Below are positions 1-10,273 of a stretch of 64,000 nt of DNA, one piece after another. The stretch comes from Styela clava. Its lineage: Eukaryota; Chordata; Ascidiacea; Stolidobranchia; Styelidae. Under the pieces are notes generated by a model. It did not search any database. It saw nothing but the letters and a program-made list of their open reading frames with translations, and was not told where the DNA came from. How positions within the stretch are numbered: the stretch's first letter is position 1; each line of letters begins with the position of its first letter. The DNA is taken from positions 22,108,001-22,172,000 of the forward strand of contig NC_135253.1 of NCBI RefSeq assembly GCF_964204865.1. The letters run 5' to 3'. Both the position numbers and the translations under genes were made by a program.

Positions 1-8
1 ACGAAAAC
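1..8 (-). tRNA. tRNA-Val 5' end cut by window edge
   Basis: Eight bases of an acceptor strand (ACGAAAAC on plus) followed by a type A flank; the rest lies outside the window. Confidence 0.5.
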
Positions 9-145
9 GCTCGCCACTGGACGCCAATTGATAAGACTGTTCACTCTTGGTTATATATTACCCTCAAAAACTTCCGAGTTTCCAGTCGCAAGAATTTTCA
101 CAGACAGCCGTCACGCTTGGCGGATTAAAAAACCGTGTTCCCATA

Positions 146-517
146 ATTAAAACGTGATACAGCGCAATTTTGGATGAAATATCAGATCTCATACGATTTA
201 TAGAAAATTTAGGAATAAATCAAAGTAATATCCTTCTGACAAAAAAATCAATCTTTCACCACTAAACATTTCAAAGCAATTGGTCTAGTATTCAACGAAA
301 AAAGCGAATATATCATGACGAAGAAGAAGGACATCAACAAGAACAACAACATAATTTCAAAACGATTCAACGGTCCACGTGTCCAATAAGACAACAACAA
401 GTCTTTCAGACACTTCTTTCGCATGATTTCCACGCATTGTTGTTATTGTTGTTGCCTTTGTTTTCGTGGCCTCGCGTGTTATTTGTCAGCTTTCATACGT
501 GTTTTCAAAAAAAAAAA
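146..517. repeat. Module C
   Basis: AT-rich 372-bp segment replacing the usual spacer middle. It holds AACAAGAACAACAACATA and, about 125 bp on, TTGTTGTTATTGTTGTTG, which can form an imperfect hairpin, and ends in A11. Its 61-codon hydrophobic minus-strand frame is copied with the repeat and is not convincing as a gene. Confidence 0.75.
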
Positions 518-543
518 GTGGTCGTAAGGAAATGATAAACCCT

Positions 544-616
544 TGTTTCGGCCCGGGCTTGAACCGGGGACCTTTCGCGTGTGAAGCGAACGTGATAACC
601 ACTACACTACGGAAAC
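544..616 (-). tRNA. tRNA-Val (CAC)
   Basis: Anticodon CAC. Type A flank; module C T-run (11 T) about 27 nt downstream. Acceptor change GTTTCGG on plus weakens one pair. Confidence 0.85.
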
Positions 617-910
617 GCTCGCCACTGGACGCCAATTGATAAGACTGTTCACTCTTTTTTTATATAATACCCTCAAAAACTTCCGAGTTTCCAGTCGCAA
701 GAATTTTCACAGACGGCCGTCACACTTGGCGGATTAAAACCGTGTTCCCATAAACCCACGCAAGGTAATCAGAGGTGCGATGGCGAGTGTATTCCAACGC
801 CTAGAACGATGAGCAACACGTCCGAGGGGAGGATTCAAAATCCGAGCTATTGTATCTTTGAAATACTTATACGTGATGTTTGTGAAGGAAGTAAGTAAAA
901 AATGAACCCT

Positions 911-983
911 TGTTTCGGACCGGGCTCGAACCGGGGACCTTTCGCGTGTGAAGCGAACGTGATAACCACTACACTACGGAAAC
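911..983 (-). tRNA. tRNA-Val (CAC), variant acceptor/T stem
   Basis: Anticodon CAC. Type A flank; T6 trailer. GTTTCGGACCGG on plus departs from GTTTCCGCCCGG at two places, so folding may be impaired. Confidence 0.75.
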
Positions 984-1277
984 GCTCGCCACTGGACGCC
1001 AATTGATAAGACTGTTCACTCTTGTTTATATAATACCCTCAAAAACTTCCGAGTTTCCAGTCGCAAGAATTTTCACAGACAACAGTCACGCTTGGCGGAA
1101 TAAAAATCTTGTTCCCATAAACCCACGCAAGGTAATCAGAGGTGCGGTGGCGAGTGTATTCCAACGCCTAGAACGATGAGTAACACCTCCGAGGGGAGGA
1201 CTCAAAATTCGAGCTATTGTATCTTTGAAATACTTATACGTGATGTTTGTGAATGAAGTAAGGGAATAATAAACCCT

Positions 1278-1350
1278 TGTTTCCGCCCGGGCTCGAACCG
1301 GGGACCTTTCGCGTGTAAAGCGAACGTGATAACCACTACACTACGGAAAC
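1278..1350 (-). tRNA. tRNA-Val (UAC)
   Basis: Anticodon UAC, consensus body. Type B flank; no T4 trailer. Confidence 0.92.
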
Positions 1351-1513
1351 TCCATGATCCTATGGGTGGATTTCTGCAATACATAATTCACAAATTTCCA
1401 AACCTCCCGCAAATAACCATCCCTGCTTGGGATTCGAACCTGCAAACCCACGCAAGGTAATCAGAGGTGCGATGGCGAGCGTATTCCAACGCCTAGAACG
1501 ATGAGTACCACCT
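1351..1513 (-). repeat. Type B spacer: SINE-like tRNA-related segment (example)
   Basis: On minus this holds TAGGCGTTGGAATACGC, then a perfect B box GGTTCGAATCC (1430-1440), then GGGATGG and an AT-rich tail that runs to the tRNA gene. The order resembles the tRNA-derived head of a SINE; the A box is only approximate. About 55 units carry it, mostly upstream of AAC genes (for example right of 2420, 5412, 12160, 30552, 37794, 50579, 60204). Type A spacers share its left part and diverge at TTGCGTGGGTTT, just before the B box. I do not recognise the SINE family. Confidence 0.6.
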
Positions 1514-1602
1514 CCGAGGGGAGGACTCAAAATTCGAGCTATTTTATCTTTGAAATACTTATACGTGATGTTTGTGAAAGAATTTAGGAAATATTAAACC
1601 CT

Positions 1603-1675
1603 TGTTTCCGCCCGGGCTCGAACCGGGGACCTTTCGCGTGTAAAGAGAACGTGATAACCACTACACTACGGAAAC
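1603..1675 (-). tRNA. tRNA-Val (UAC), anticodon-stem mismatch
   Basis: Anticodon UAC. GAGAAC instead of GCGAAC on plus breaks one anticodon-stem pair (30-40). Type A flank; no T4 trailer. Confidence 0.8.
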
Positions 1676-1969
1676 GCTCACCACTGGACGGCAATTGATA
1701 AGACTGTTCACTCTTGTTTATTTAATACCCTCAAAAACTTCCGAGTTTCCAGTCGCAAGAATTTTCACAGACAGCCGTCACGCTTGGCGGATTAAAAACC
1801 GTGTTCCCATAAACCCACGCAAGGTAATCAGAGGTGCGACGGCAGGCATATTCCAACGCCTAGAACGATGAGCAACAACTCCGAGGGGAAGACTCAAAAT
1901 TCGAGCTATTGTGTCTTCGAAATACTTATACGTGATGTTTGTGAATGAAGTAAGGAAATGATAAACCCT

Positions 1970-2042
1970 TGTTTCCGCCCGGGCTCGAACCGGGGACCTT
2001 TCGCGTGTAAAGCGAACATGATAATCACTACACTACGGAAAC
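1970..2042 (-). tRNA. tRNA-Val (UAC)
   Basis: Anticodon UAC, D-arm variant CATGATAATC shared by a subfamily. Type A flank; no T4 trailer. Confidence 0.88.
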
Positions 2043-2347
2043 GCTCGCCACTGGACGCCAATTGATAAGACTGTTCTCTCTTGTTTTCTTAATACCCTCA
2101 AAATCTTCCGAGTTTCCAGTCGCAAGAATTTTCACATACAGCCGTCACGCTTGGCGGATTAAAAACCGTGTTCCCATAAACCCACGCAAGGTAATCAGAG
2201 GTGCGACGGCGAGTGTATTCCAACGCCTAGAACGATGAGCAACACCTCCGAGGGGAGGACTCAAAATCCGAGCTATTGTATGTTCGAAATACTTATACGT
2301 GACAATTGTCGATACAAAAGAATTATTACAAAGTCAAATGTAGGGTT

Positions 2348-2420
2348 TGTTTCCGCCCGGGCTCGAACCGGGGACCTTCAGCGTGTTAGGCAAACGTGAT
2401 AACCACTACACTACGGAAAC
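2348..2420 (-). tRNA. tRNA-Val (AAC)
   Basis: Anticodon AAC; CTTCAG variant after the T arm and GCAAAC in the anticodon stem. Type B flank; AAC trailer. Confidence 0.85.
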
Positions 2421-2672
2421 TCGATGATCCTATGGGTGGATTTCTGCGATACATAATTCCCAAATTCCCAAACCTATCGCAAATAACCATCCCTGCTTGA
2501 GATTCGAACCTGCAAACCCACGCAAGGTAATCAGAGGTGCGATGGCGAGTGTATTCCAACGCCTAGAACGATGAGCAACACCTCCGAGGGGAGGACTCAA
2601 AATCCGAGCTATTGTATTTTCGAAATACTAATACGTGATGTTTGTGAATGAAGTAAGGAAATGATAAACCCT

Positions 2673-2745
2673 TGTTTCCGCCCGGGCTCGAACTGGGGAC
2701 CTTTCGCGTGTAAAGCGAACGTGATAACCACTACACTACGGAAAC
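2673..2745 (-). tRNA. tRNA-Val (UAC)
   Basis: Anticodon UAC; T-stem variant AACTGGGG. Type A flank; no T4 trailer. Confidence 0.88.
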
Positions 2746-3050
2746 GCTCGCCACTGGACGCCAATTGATAAGACTGTTCACTCTTGTTTATATAATACCC
2801 TCAAAAATTTCCGAGTTTCCAGTCGCAAGAATTCTCACAGTAAGCCGGCACGCTTGGCGGATTAAAAACCTTGTTCCCATAAACCCACGCAAGGTAATCA
2901 GAGGTGCGATGGCGAGTGTATTCCAACGCCTAGAACGATAAACAACACCTCCGAGGGGAGGACTCAAAATCCGAGCTATTGGATGTTCTAAATACTTGTA
3001 CGTGACGGTTGTCGATACAAAAGAATTATGACAAAGTCAAATGGAGGGTT

Positions 3051-3123
3051 TGTTTCCGCCCGGGCTCGAACCGGGGACCTTTCGCGTGTTAGGCGAACGT
3101 GATAACCAATACACTACGGAAAC
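3051..3123 (-). tRNA. tRNA-Val (AAC)
   Basis: Anticodon AAC; CCAATAC variant in the D arm. Its 5' flank is the only unrelated spacer in the array (3124-3256); AAC trailer. Confidence 0.87.
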
Positions 3124-3256
3124 GCGCGTCCGCTTACTAATATTTACGGGTCATTATTCCAGGGGTAAGGACATTTTATGGAGAGGAAAACACATCGCCG
3201 TCAGGAATGTTTTTCTTAAATATCATATTTTGCATTTGTGAATATGTTCAATAGCT
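3124..3256. other. Unique 133-bp spacer
   Basis: This spacer between two tRNA-Val genes shares no recognisable segment with spacer types A, B or C. It may be a remnant of older flanking DNA or of an insertion. I see no gene in it. Confidence 0.6.
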
Positions 3257-3329
3257 TGTTTCCGCCCGGTCTCGAACCGGGGACCTTTCGCGTGTAAAGC
3301 GAACGTGATAACCACTACACTACGGAAAC
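3257..3329 (-). tRNA. tRNA-Val (UAC)
   Basis: Anticodon UAC; CCCGGTCTC variant in the T arm. Type A flank; the trailer is the unique spacer, without a nearby T4. Confidence 0.88.
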
Positions 3330-3465
3330 GCTCGCCACTGGACGCCAATTGATAAGACTGTTCACTCTTGTTTATATATTACCCTCAAAAACTTCCGAGT
3401 TTCCAGTCGCAAGAATTTTCACAGACAGCCGTCACGCTTGGCGGATTAAAAACCGTGTTCCCATA

Positions 3466-3837
3466 ATTAAAACGTGATACAGCGCAATTTTGGATGAAAT
3501 ATCAGATCTCATACGATTTATAGAAAATTTAGGAATAAATCAAAGTAATATCCTTCTGACAAAAAAATCAATCTTTCACCACTAAACATTTCAAAGCAAT
3601 TGGTCTAGTATTCAACGAGAAAAGCGAATATATCATGACAAAGAAGAAGGACATCAACAAGAACAACAACATAATTTCAAAACGATTCAACGGTCCACGT
3701 GTCCAATAAGACAACAACAAGTCGCTCAGACACTTCTTTCGCATGATTTCCACGCATTGTTGTTATTGTTGTTGCCTTTGATTTCGTGGCTTTGCGTGTT
3801 ATTTGTCAGCTTTCATACGTGTTTTCGAAAAAAAAAA
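3466..3837. repeat. Module C
   Basis: Copy with A10 end; lies between the CAC gene at 3864 and the type A flank of 3257. Confidence 0.75.
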
Positions 3838-3863
3838 GTGGTCGTAAGGAAATGATAAACTCT

Positions 3864-3936
3864 TGTTTCCGCCCGGGCTTGAACCGGGGACCTTTCGCGT
3901 GTGAAGCGAACGTGATAACCACTACACTACGGAAAC
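3864..3936 (-). tRNA. tRNA-Val (CAC)
   Basis: Anticodon CAC. Type A flank; module C T-run (10 T) downstream. Confidence 0.9.
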
Positions 3937-4229
3937 GCTCGCCACTGGACGCCAATTGATAAGACTGTTCACTCTTGTTTATATAATACCCTCAAAAACT
4001 TCCGAGTTTCCAGTCGCAAGAATTTTCACAGACAGCCGTCACGCTTGGCGGATTAAAACCGTGTTCCCATAAACCCACGCAAGGTAATCAGAGGTGCGAT
4101 GGCGAGTGTATTCCAACGCCTAGAACGATGAGTAACACCTCATAGGGGAGGACTCATAATCCGAGCCATTGTATCTTTGAAATACTTATACGTGATGTTT
4201 GTGAATGAAGTAAGGAAAAAATAAACCCT

Positions 4230-4302
4230 TGTTTCCGCCCGGACTCGAACCGGGGACCTTTCGCGTGTGAAGCGAACGTGATAACCACTACACTACGGAA
4301 AC
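4230..4302 (-). tRNA. tRNA-Val (CAC)
   Basis: Anticodon CAC; T-arm variant GGACTCG. Type A flank; T6 trailer. Confidence 0.88.
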
Positions 4303-4596
4303 GCTCGCCACTGGACGCCAGTTGATAAGACTGTTCACTCTTGTTTATATAATACCCTCAAAAACTTCCGAGTTTCCAGTCGCAAGAATTTTCACAGACA
4401 ACCGTCACGCTTGACGGATTAAAAATCTTGTTCCCATAAACCCACGCAAGGTAATCAGAGGTGCGGTGGCGAGTGTATTCCAACGCCTAGAACGATGAGT
4501 AACACCTCCGAGGGGAGGACTCAAAATTTGAGCTATTGTATCTTTGAAATACTTATACGTGATGTTTGTGAATGAAGTAAGGAAAAAATAAACCCT

Positions 4597-4668
4597 TGTT
4601 TCCGCCCGGGTCGAACCGGGGACCTTTCGCGTGTAAAGCGAACGTGATAACCACTACACTACGGAAAC
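4597..4668 (-). tRNA. tRNA-Val (UAC), 1-nt deletion in T arm
   Basis: Anticodon UAC; only 72 nt because CCCGGGTCGAA lacks one C beside the T loop, which touches the B box. Type A flank; T6 trailer. Confidence 0.7.
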
Positions 4669-4961
4669 GCTCGCCACTGGACGCCAATTGATAAGACTGT
4701 TCACTCTTGTTTATATAATACCCTCAAAAACTTCCAAGTTTCCAGTCGCAAGAATTTTCACAGACAACCGTCACGCTTGGCGGATTAAAAATCTTGTTCC
4801 CATAAACCCACGCAAGGTAATCAGAGGTGCGGTGGCGAGTGTATTCCAACGCCTAGAACGATGAGTAACACCTCCGAGGGGAGGACTAAAATTTGGGCTA
4901 TTGTGTCTTCGAAATACTTATACGTGATGTTTGTGAATGAAGTAAGGAAATGATAAACCCT

Positions 4962-5034
4962 TGTTTCCGCCCGGGCTCGAACCGGGGACCTTTCGCGTGT
5001 AAAGCGAACATGATAATCACTACACTACGGAAAC
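4962..5034 (-). tRNA. tRNA-Val (UAC)
   Basis: Anticodon UAC; CATGATAATC D-arm variant. Type A flank; no T4 trailer. Confidence 0.88.
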
Positions 5035-5339
5035 GCTCGCCACTGGACGCCAATTGATAAGACTGTTCACTCTTGTTTATTTAATACCCTCAAAATCTTC
5101 CGAGTTTCCAGTCGCAAGAATTTTCACATACAGCCGTCACGCTTGGCGGATTAAAAACCGTGTTGCCATAAACCCACGCAAGGTTATCAGAGGTGCGACG
5201 GCGAGTGTATTCCAACGCCTAGAACGATGAGCAACACCTCCGAGGGGAGGACTCAAAATCCGAGCTATTGTATGTTCGAAATACTTATACGTGACAATTG
5301 TCGATACAAAAGAATTATGACAAAGTCAAATGGAGGGTT

Positions 5340-5412
5340 TGTTTCCGCCCGGGCTCGAACCGGGGACCTTCAGCGTGTTAGGCGAACGTGATAACCACTA
5401 CACTACGGAAAC
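5340..5412 (-). tRNA. tRNA-Val (AAC)
   Basis: Anticodon AAC; CTTCAG variant. Type B flank; AAC trailer. Same gene as 7503 in a 2,163-bp duplication. Confidence 0.9.
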
Positions 5413-5664
5413 TCCATGATCCTATGGGTGGATTTCTGCGATACATAATTCCCAAATTCCCTAACCTATCGCAAATAACCATCCCTGCTTGAGATTCGAA
5501 CCTGCAAACCCACGCAAGGTGATCAGAGGTGCGATGGCAAACATATTCCAACGCCCAGAAAGATGAGCAACACCTCCGAGGGGAAGACTCAAAATTCGAG
5601 CTATTGTATCTTCGAAATACTAATACGTGATGTTTGTGAATGAAATAAGGAAATGATAAACCCT

Positions 5665-5737
5665 TGTTTCCGCCCGGGCTCGAACTGGGGACCTTTCGCG
5701 TGTAAAGCGAACGTGATAACCACTACACTACGGAAAC
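5665..5737 (-). tRNA. tRNA-Val (UAC)
   Basis: Anticodon UAC; AACTGGGG T-stem variant. Type A flank; no T4 trailer. Confidence 0.88.
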
Positions 5738-6031
5738 GCTCGCCACTGGACGCCAATTGATAAGACTGTTCACTCTTGTTTATATAATACCCTCAAAAAT
5801 TTCCGAGTTTCCAGTCGCAAGAATTTTCACAGACAGCCGTCACGCTTGGCGGATTAAAAACCTTGTTCCCATAAACCCACGCAAGGTAATCAGAGGTGCG
5901 ATGGCGAGTGTATTCCAACGCCTAGAACGATGAGTAACACCTCCGAGATGAGGACTCAAAATTCGAGCTATTGTATCTTAGAAATACTTATACGTGATGT
6001 TTGTGAATGAAGTAAGGAAATAATAAACCCT

Positions 6032-6104
6032 TGTTTCCGCCCGGGCTCGAACCGGGGACCTTTCGCGTGTAAAGCGAACGTGATAACCACTACACTACGG
6101 GAAC
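6032..6104 (-). tRNA. tRNA-Val (UAC), truncated 5' flank
   Basis: Anticodon UAC; acceptor change CGGGAAC. The type A flank is cut so that the TATA-like element is gone; no T4 trailer. Confidence 0.8.
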
Positions 6105-6309
6105 GCCGTCACGGCCGTCACGCTTGGCGGATTAAAAACCGTGTTCCCATAAACCCACGCAAGGTAATCAGAGGTGCGACGGCGAGCATATTCCAACGCC
6201 TAGAACGATGAGCAACAACTCCGAGGGGAAGACTCAAAATTCGAGCTATTGTATCTTCAAAATACTTATACGTGATGTTTGTGAATGAAGTAAGGGGATA
6301 ATAAACACT

Positions 6310-6382
6310 TGTTTCCGCCCGGGCTCGAACCGGGGACCTTTCGCGTGTAAAGCGAACGTGATAACCACTACACTACGGAAAC
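6310..6382 (-). tRNA. tRNA-Val (UAC)
   Basis: Anticodon UAC, consensus body. Type B flank; no T4 trailer. Confidence 0.92.
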
Positions 6383-6634
6383 TCCATGATCCTATGGGTG
6401 GATTTCTGCAATACATAATTCCCAAATTTCCAAACCTCTCGCAAATAACCATCCCTGCTTGAGATTCGAACCTGCAAACCCACGCAAGGTAATCAGAGGT
6501 GCGATGGCGAGCGTATTCCAACGCCTAGAACGATGAGTAACACCTCCGAGGTGAGGACTCAAAATTCGAGCTATTGTATCTTTGAAATACTTATACGTGA
6601 TGTTTGTGAATGAAGTAAGGGAATAATAAACACT

Positions 6635-6707
6635 TGTTTCCGCCCGGGCTCGAACCGGGGACCTTTCGCGTGTAAAGCGAACGTGATAACCACTACACTA
6701 CGGAAAC
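6635..6707 (-). tRNA. tRNA-Val (UAC)
   Basis: Anticodon UAC; local 325-bp repeat of the 6310 unit. Type B flank; no T4 trailer. Confidence 0.92.
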
Positions 6708-6970
6708 TCCATGATCCTATGGGTGGATTTCTGCAATACATAATTCCCAAATTTCCAAACCTCTCGCAAATAACCATCCCTGCTTGAGATTCGAACCTGC
6801 AAACCCACGCAAGGTAATCAGAGGTGCGATGGCGAGCGTATTCCAACGCCTAGAACGATGAGTAACACCTCCGAGGGGAGGACTCAAAATCCGAGCTATT
6901 GTATGTTCTAAATACTTGTACGTGACGGTTGTCGATACAAAAGAATTATGACAAACTCAAATGGAGGGTT

Positions 6971-7043
6971 TGTTTCCGCCCGGGCTCGAACCGGGGACCT
7001 TTCGCGTGTTAGGCGAACGTGATAACCACTACAATACGAAAAC
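6971..7043 (-). tRNA. tRNA-Val (AAC), 5' variants
   Basis: Anticodon AAC; ACAATACGAAAAC at the gene's 5' end alters the acceptor. The type B flank is cut short by a tRNA fragment at 7147; AAC trailer. Confidence 0.8.
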
Positions 7044-7146
7044 TACACGAGCCTAGGGATGGATTTCTGCGATACATAATTCCCAAATTTCCAAACCTCT
7101 CGCAAATAACCATCCCTGCTTGGGATTCGAACCTGCAAACCCTTTC

Positions 7147-7197
7147 GGGGACCTTTCGCGTGTAAAGCGAACAAGATAATCACTACACTACGGAAAC
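7147..7197 (-). pseudogene. tRNA-Val (UAC) fragment, 3' part missing
   Basis: A 51-nt remnant keeps the 5' acceptor strand, D arm, anticodon UAC and variable region but lacks the T arm and B box. It abuts a type B spacer cut at TGCAAACC. Confidence 0.8.
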
Positions 7198-7502
7198 GCT
7201 CGCCACTGGACGCCAATTGATAAGACTGTTCACTCTTGTTTATATATTACCCTCAAAAACTTCCGAGTTTCCAGTCGCAAGAATTTTCACAGACAGCCGT
7301 CACGCTTGGCGGATTAAAAACCGTGTTGCCATAAACCCACGCAAGGTTATCAGAGGTGCGACGGCGAGTGTATTCCAACGCCTAGAACGATGAGCAACAC
7401 CTCCGAGGGGAGGTCTCAAAATCCGAGCTATTGTATGTTCGAAATACTTATACGTGACAATTGTCGATACAAAAGAATTATGACAAAGTCAAATGGAGGG
7501 TT

Positions 7503-7575
7503 TGTTTCCGCCCGGGCTCGAACCGGGGACCTTCAGCGTGTTAGGCGAACGTGATAACCACTACACTACGGAAAC
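7503..7575 (-). tRNA. tRNA-Val (AAC)
   Basis: Anticodon AAC; CTTCAG variant. Type B flank; AAC trailer. Confidence 0.9.
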
Positions 7576-7827
7576 TCCATGATCCTATGGGTGGATTTCT
7601 GCGATACATAATTCCCAAATTCCCAAACCTATCGCAAATAACCATCCCTGCTTGAGATTCGAACCTGCAAACCCACGCAAGGTGATCAGAGGTGCGATGG
7701 CAAACATATTCCAACGCCCAGAAAGATGAGCAACACCTCCGAGGGGAAGACTCAAAATTCCAGCTATTGTATCTTCGAAATACTAATACGTGATGTTTGT
7801 GAATGAAATAAGGAAATGATAAACCCT

Positions 7828-7900
7828 TGTTTCCGCCCGGGCTCGAACTGGGGACCTTTCGCGTGTAAAGCGAACGTGATAACCACTACACTACGGAAAC
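7828..7900 (-). tRNA. tRNA-Val (UAC)
   Basis: Anticodon UAC; AACTGGGG variant. Type A flank; no T4 trailer. Confidence 0.88.
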
Positions 7901-8194
7901 GCTCGCGACTGGACGCCAATTGATAAGACTGTTCACTCTTGTTTATATAATACCCTCAAAAATTTCCGAGTTTCCAGTCGCAAGAATTTTCACAGACAGC
8001 CGTCACGCTTGGCGGATTAAAAACCTTGTTCCCATAAACCCACGCAAGGTAATCAGAGGTGCGATGGCGAGTGTATTCCAACGCCTAGAACGATGAGTAA
8101 CACCTCCGAGGTGAGGACTCAAAATTCGAGCTATTGTATCTTAGAAATACTTATACGTGATGTTTGTGAATGAAGTAAGGAAATAATAAACCCT

Positions 8195-8267
8195 TGTTTC
8201 CGCCCGGGCTCGAACCGGGGACCTTTCGCGTGTAAAGCGAACGTGATAACCACTACACTACGGGAAC
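8195..8267 (-). tRNA. tRNA-Val (UAC), truncated 5' flank
   Basis: Anticodon UAC; CGGGAAC acceptor change and TATA-less flank, copy of the 6032 gene; no T4 trailer. Confidence 0.8.
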
Positions 8268-8472
8268 GCCGTCACGGCCGTCACGCTTGGCGGATTAAAA
8301 ACCGTGTTCCCATAAACCCACGCAAGGTAATCAGAGGTGCGATGGCGAGCGTATTCCAACGCCTAGAACGATGAGTAACACCTCCGAGGTGAGGACTCAA
8401 AATTCGAGCTATTGTATCTTTGAAATACTTATACGTGATGTTTGTGAATGAAGTAAGGGAATAATAAACACT

Positions 8473-8545
8473 TGCTTCCGCCCGGGCTCGAACCGGGGAC
8501 CTTTCGCGTGTAAAGCGAACGTGATAACCACTACACTACGGAAAC
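8473..8545 (-). tRNA. tRNA-Val (UAC)
   Basis: Anticodon UAC; GCTTCCG acceptor change turns a pair into a wobble or mismatch. Type B flank; no T4 trailer. Confidence 0.85.
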
Positions 8546-8810
8546 TCCATGATCCTATGGGTGGATTTCTGCAATACATAATTCCCAAATTTCCAAACCT
8601 CTCGCAAATAACCATCCCTGCTTGAGATTCGAACCTGCAAACCCACGCAAGGTAATCAGAGGTGCGATGGCGAGCGTATTCCAACGCCTAGAACGATGAG
8701 TAACACCTCCGAGGGGAGGACTCAAAATCCGAGCTATTGTATGTTCTAAATACTTGTACGTGTGACGGTTGTCGATACAAAAGAATTATGACAAACTCAA
8801 ATGGAGGGTT

Positions 8811-8883
8811 TGTTTCCGCCCGGGCTCGAACCGGGGACCTTTCGCGTGTTAGGCGAACGTGATAACCACTACAATACGGAAAC
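8811..8883 (-). tRNA. tRNA-Val (AAC)
   Basis: Anticodon AAC; ACAATACGG variant. Type B flank cut at a tRNA fragment; AAC trailer. Confidence 0.87.
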
Positions 8884-8986
8884 TACACGAGCCTAGGGAT
8901 GGATTTCTGCGATACATAATTCCCAAATTTCCAAACCTCTCGCAAATACCCATCCCTGCTTGGGATTCGAACCTGCAAACCCTTTC

Positions 8987-9037
8987 GGGGACCTTTCGCG
9001 TGTAAAGCGAACAAGATAATCACTACACTACGGAAAC
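8987..9037 (-). pseudogene. tRNA-Val (UAC) fragment, 3' part missing
   Basis: Duplicate of the 7147 fragment with the same breakpoint; no T arm. Confidence 0.8.
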
Positions 9038-9172
9038 GCTCGCCACTGGACGCCAATTGATAAGACTGTTCACTCTTGTTTATATATTACCCTCAAAAAC
9101 TTCCGAGTTTCCAGTCGCAAGAATTTTCACAGACAGCCGTCACGCTTGGCGGATTAAAAACCGTGTTCCCAT

Positions 9173-9545
9173 AATTAAAACGTGATACAGCGCAATTTTG
9201 GATGAAATATCAGATCTCATACGATTTATAGAAAATTTAGGAATAAATCAAAGTAATATCCTTCTGACAAAAAAATCAATCTTTCACCACTAAACATTTC
9301 AAAGCAATTGGTCTAGTATTCAACGAAAAAAAGCGAATATATCATGACGAAGAAGAAGGACATCAACAAGAACAACAACATAATTTCAAAACGATTCAAC
9401 GGTCCACGTGTCCAATAAGACAACAACAAGTCGCTCAGACACTTCTTTCGCATGATTTCCACGCATTGTTGTTATTGTTGTTGCCTTTGTTTTAGTGGCT
9501 TTGTGTGTTATTTGTCAGCTTTCATACGTGTTTTCAAAAAAAAAA
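9173..9545. repeat. Module C
   Basis: Copy with A10 end, upstream on plus of the CAC gene at 9572. Confidence 0.75.
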
Positions 9546-9571
9546 GTGGTCGTAAGGAAATGATAAACCCT

Positions 9572-9644
9572 TGTTTCCGCCCGGGCTTGAACCGGGGACC
9601 TTTCGCGTGTGAAGAGAACGTGATAACCACTACACTACGGAAAC
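9572..9644 (-). tRNA. tRNA-Val (CAC), anticodon-stem mismatch
   Basis: Anticodon CAC; GAGAAC breaks one stem pair. Type A flank; module C T-run (10 T) downstream. Confidence 0.82.
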
Positions 9645-9948
9645 GCTCGCCACTGGACGCCAATTGATAAGACAGTTCACTCTTGTTTATATAATACCCT
9701 CAAAAACTTCCGAGTTTCCAGTCGCAAGAATTTTCACAGACGGCCGTCACGCTTGGCGGATTAAAATCGTGTTCCCATAAACCCACGCAAGGTAATCAGA
9801 GGTGCGATGGCGAGTGTATTCCAACGCCTAGAACGATGAGCAACACCTCCGAGAGGAGGACTCAAAATCCGAGCTATTGTATGTTTGAAATACTTATACG
9901 TGCCGGTTGTCGATACCAAAGAATTATGACAAAGTCAAACGGAGGGTT

Positions 9949-10021
9949 TGTTTCCACCCGGGCTCGAACCGGGGACCTTTCGCGCGTTAGGCGAACGTGA
10001 TAACCACTACGTTACGGAAAC
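9949..10021 (-). tRNA. tRNA-Val (AAC), variants
   Basis: Anticodon AAC; CCACCCGGG, CGCGCGTTAGG and GTTACGG changes spread over three arms. Type B flank; AAC-like trailer. Confidence 0.78.
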
Positions 10022-10273
10022 TCCACGAGCCTAGGGGTGGATTTCTGCGATACATAATTCCCAAATTCCCAAACTTCTCGCAAATATCCATCCCTGCTTG
10101 GGATTCGAACCTGCAAACCCACGCAAGGTAATCAGAGGTGCGATGGCGAGTGTATTCCAACGCCTAGAACGATGAGCAACACCTCCGAGGGGAGGACTCA
10201 AAATTCGAGATATTGTGTATTCGAAATAATTATACGTGATGTTTGTTAATGAAGTAAGGAAATGATAAAACTT

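Larger units (their letters stand above)
5160..8683. repeat. 2,163-bp tandem duplication
   Basis: Genes 5340, 5665, 6032 and 6310 recur at 7503, 7828, 8195 and 8473; one extra 325-bp unit lies in copy 1. Confidence 0.82.

Noticed and set aside
1358-1440. Type B segment as a second real tRNA gene
   Set aside because: The B box is good, but I cannot fold a proper acceptor and anticodon stem; SINE-like is the better call.
3568-3753. 61-codon hydrophobic frame in module C, present in many copies
   Set aside because: Conservation follows recent duplication of the whole module, and changes also hit the frame (disrupted at 36520 and in truncated modules). No start context, partner or recognised family.
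6246-6521. 91-codon minus-strand frames repeated through the array (also 6571, 8409, 13786, 35117, 38964, 42355)
   Set aside because: They read across a tRNA gene and type B spacer; translation includes the T arm (RFEPGRK). Preserved only because the repeats are alike.
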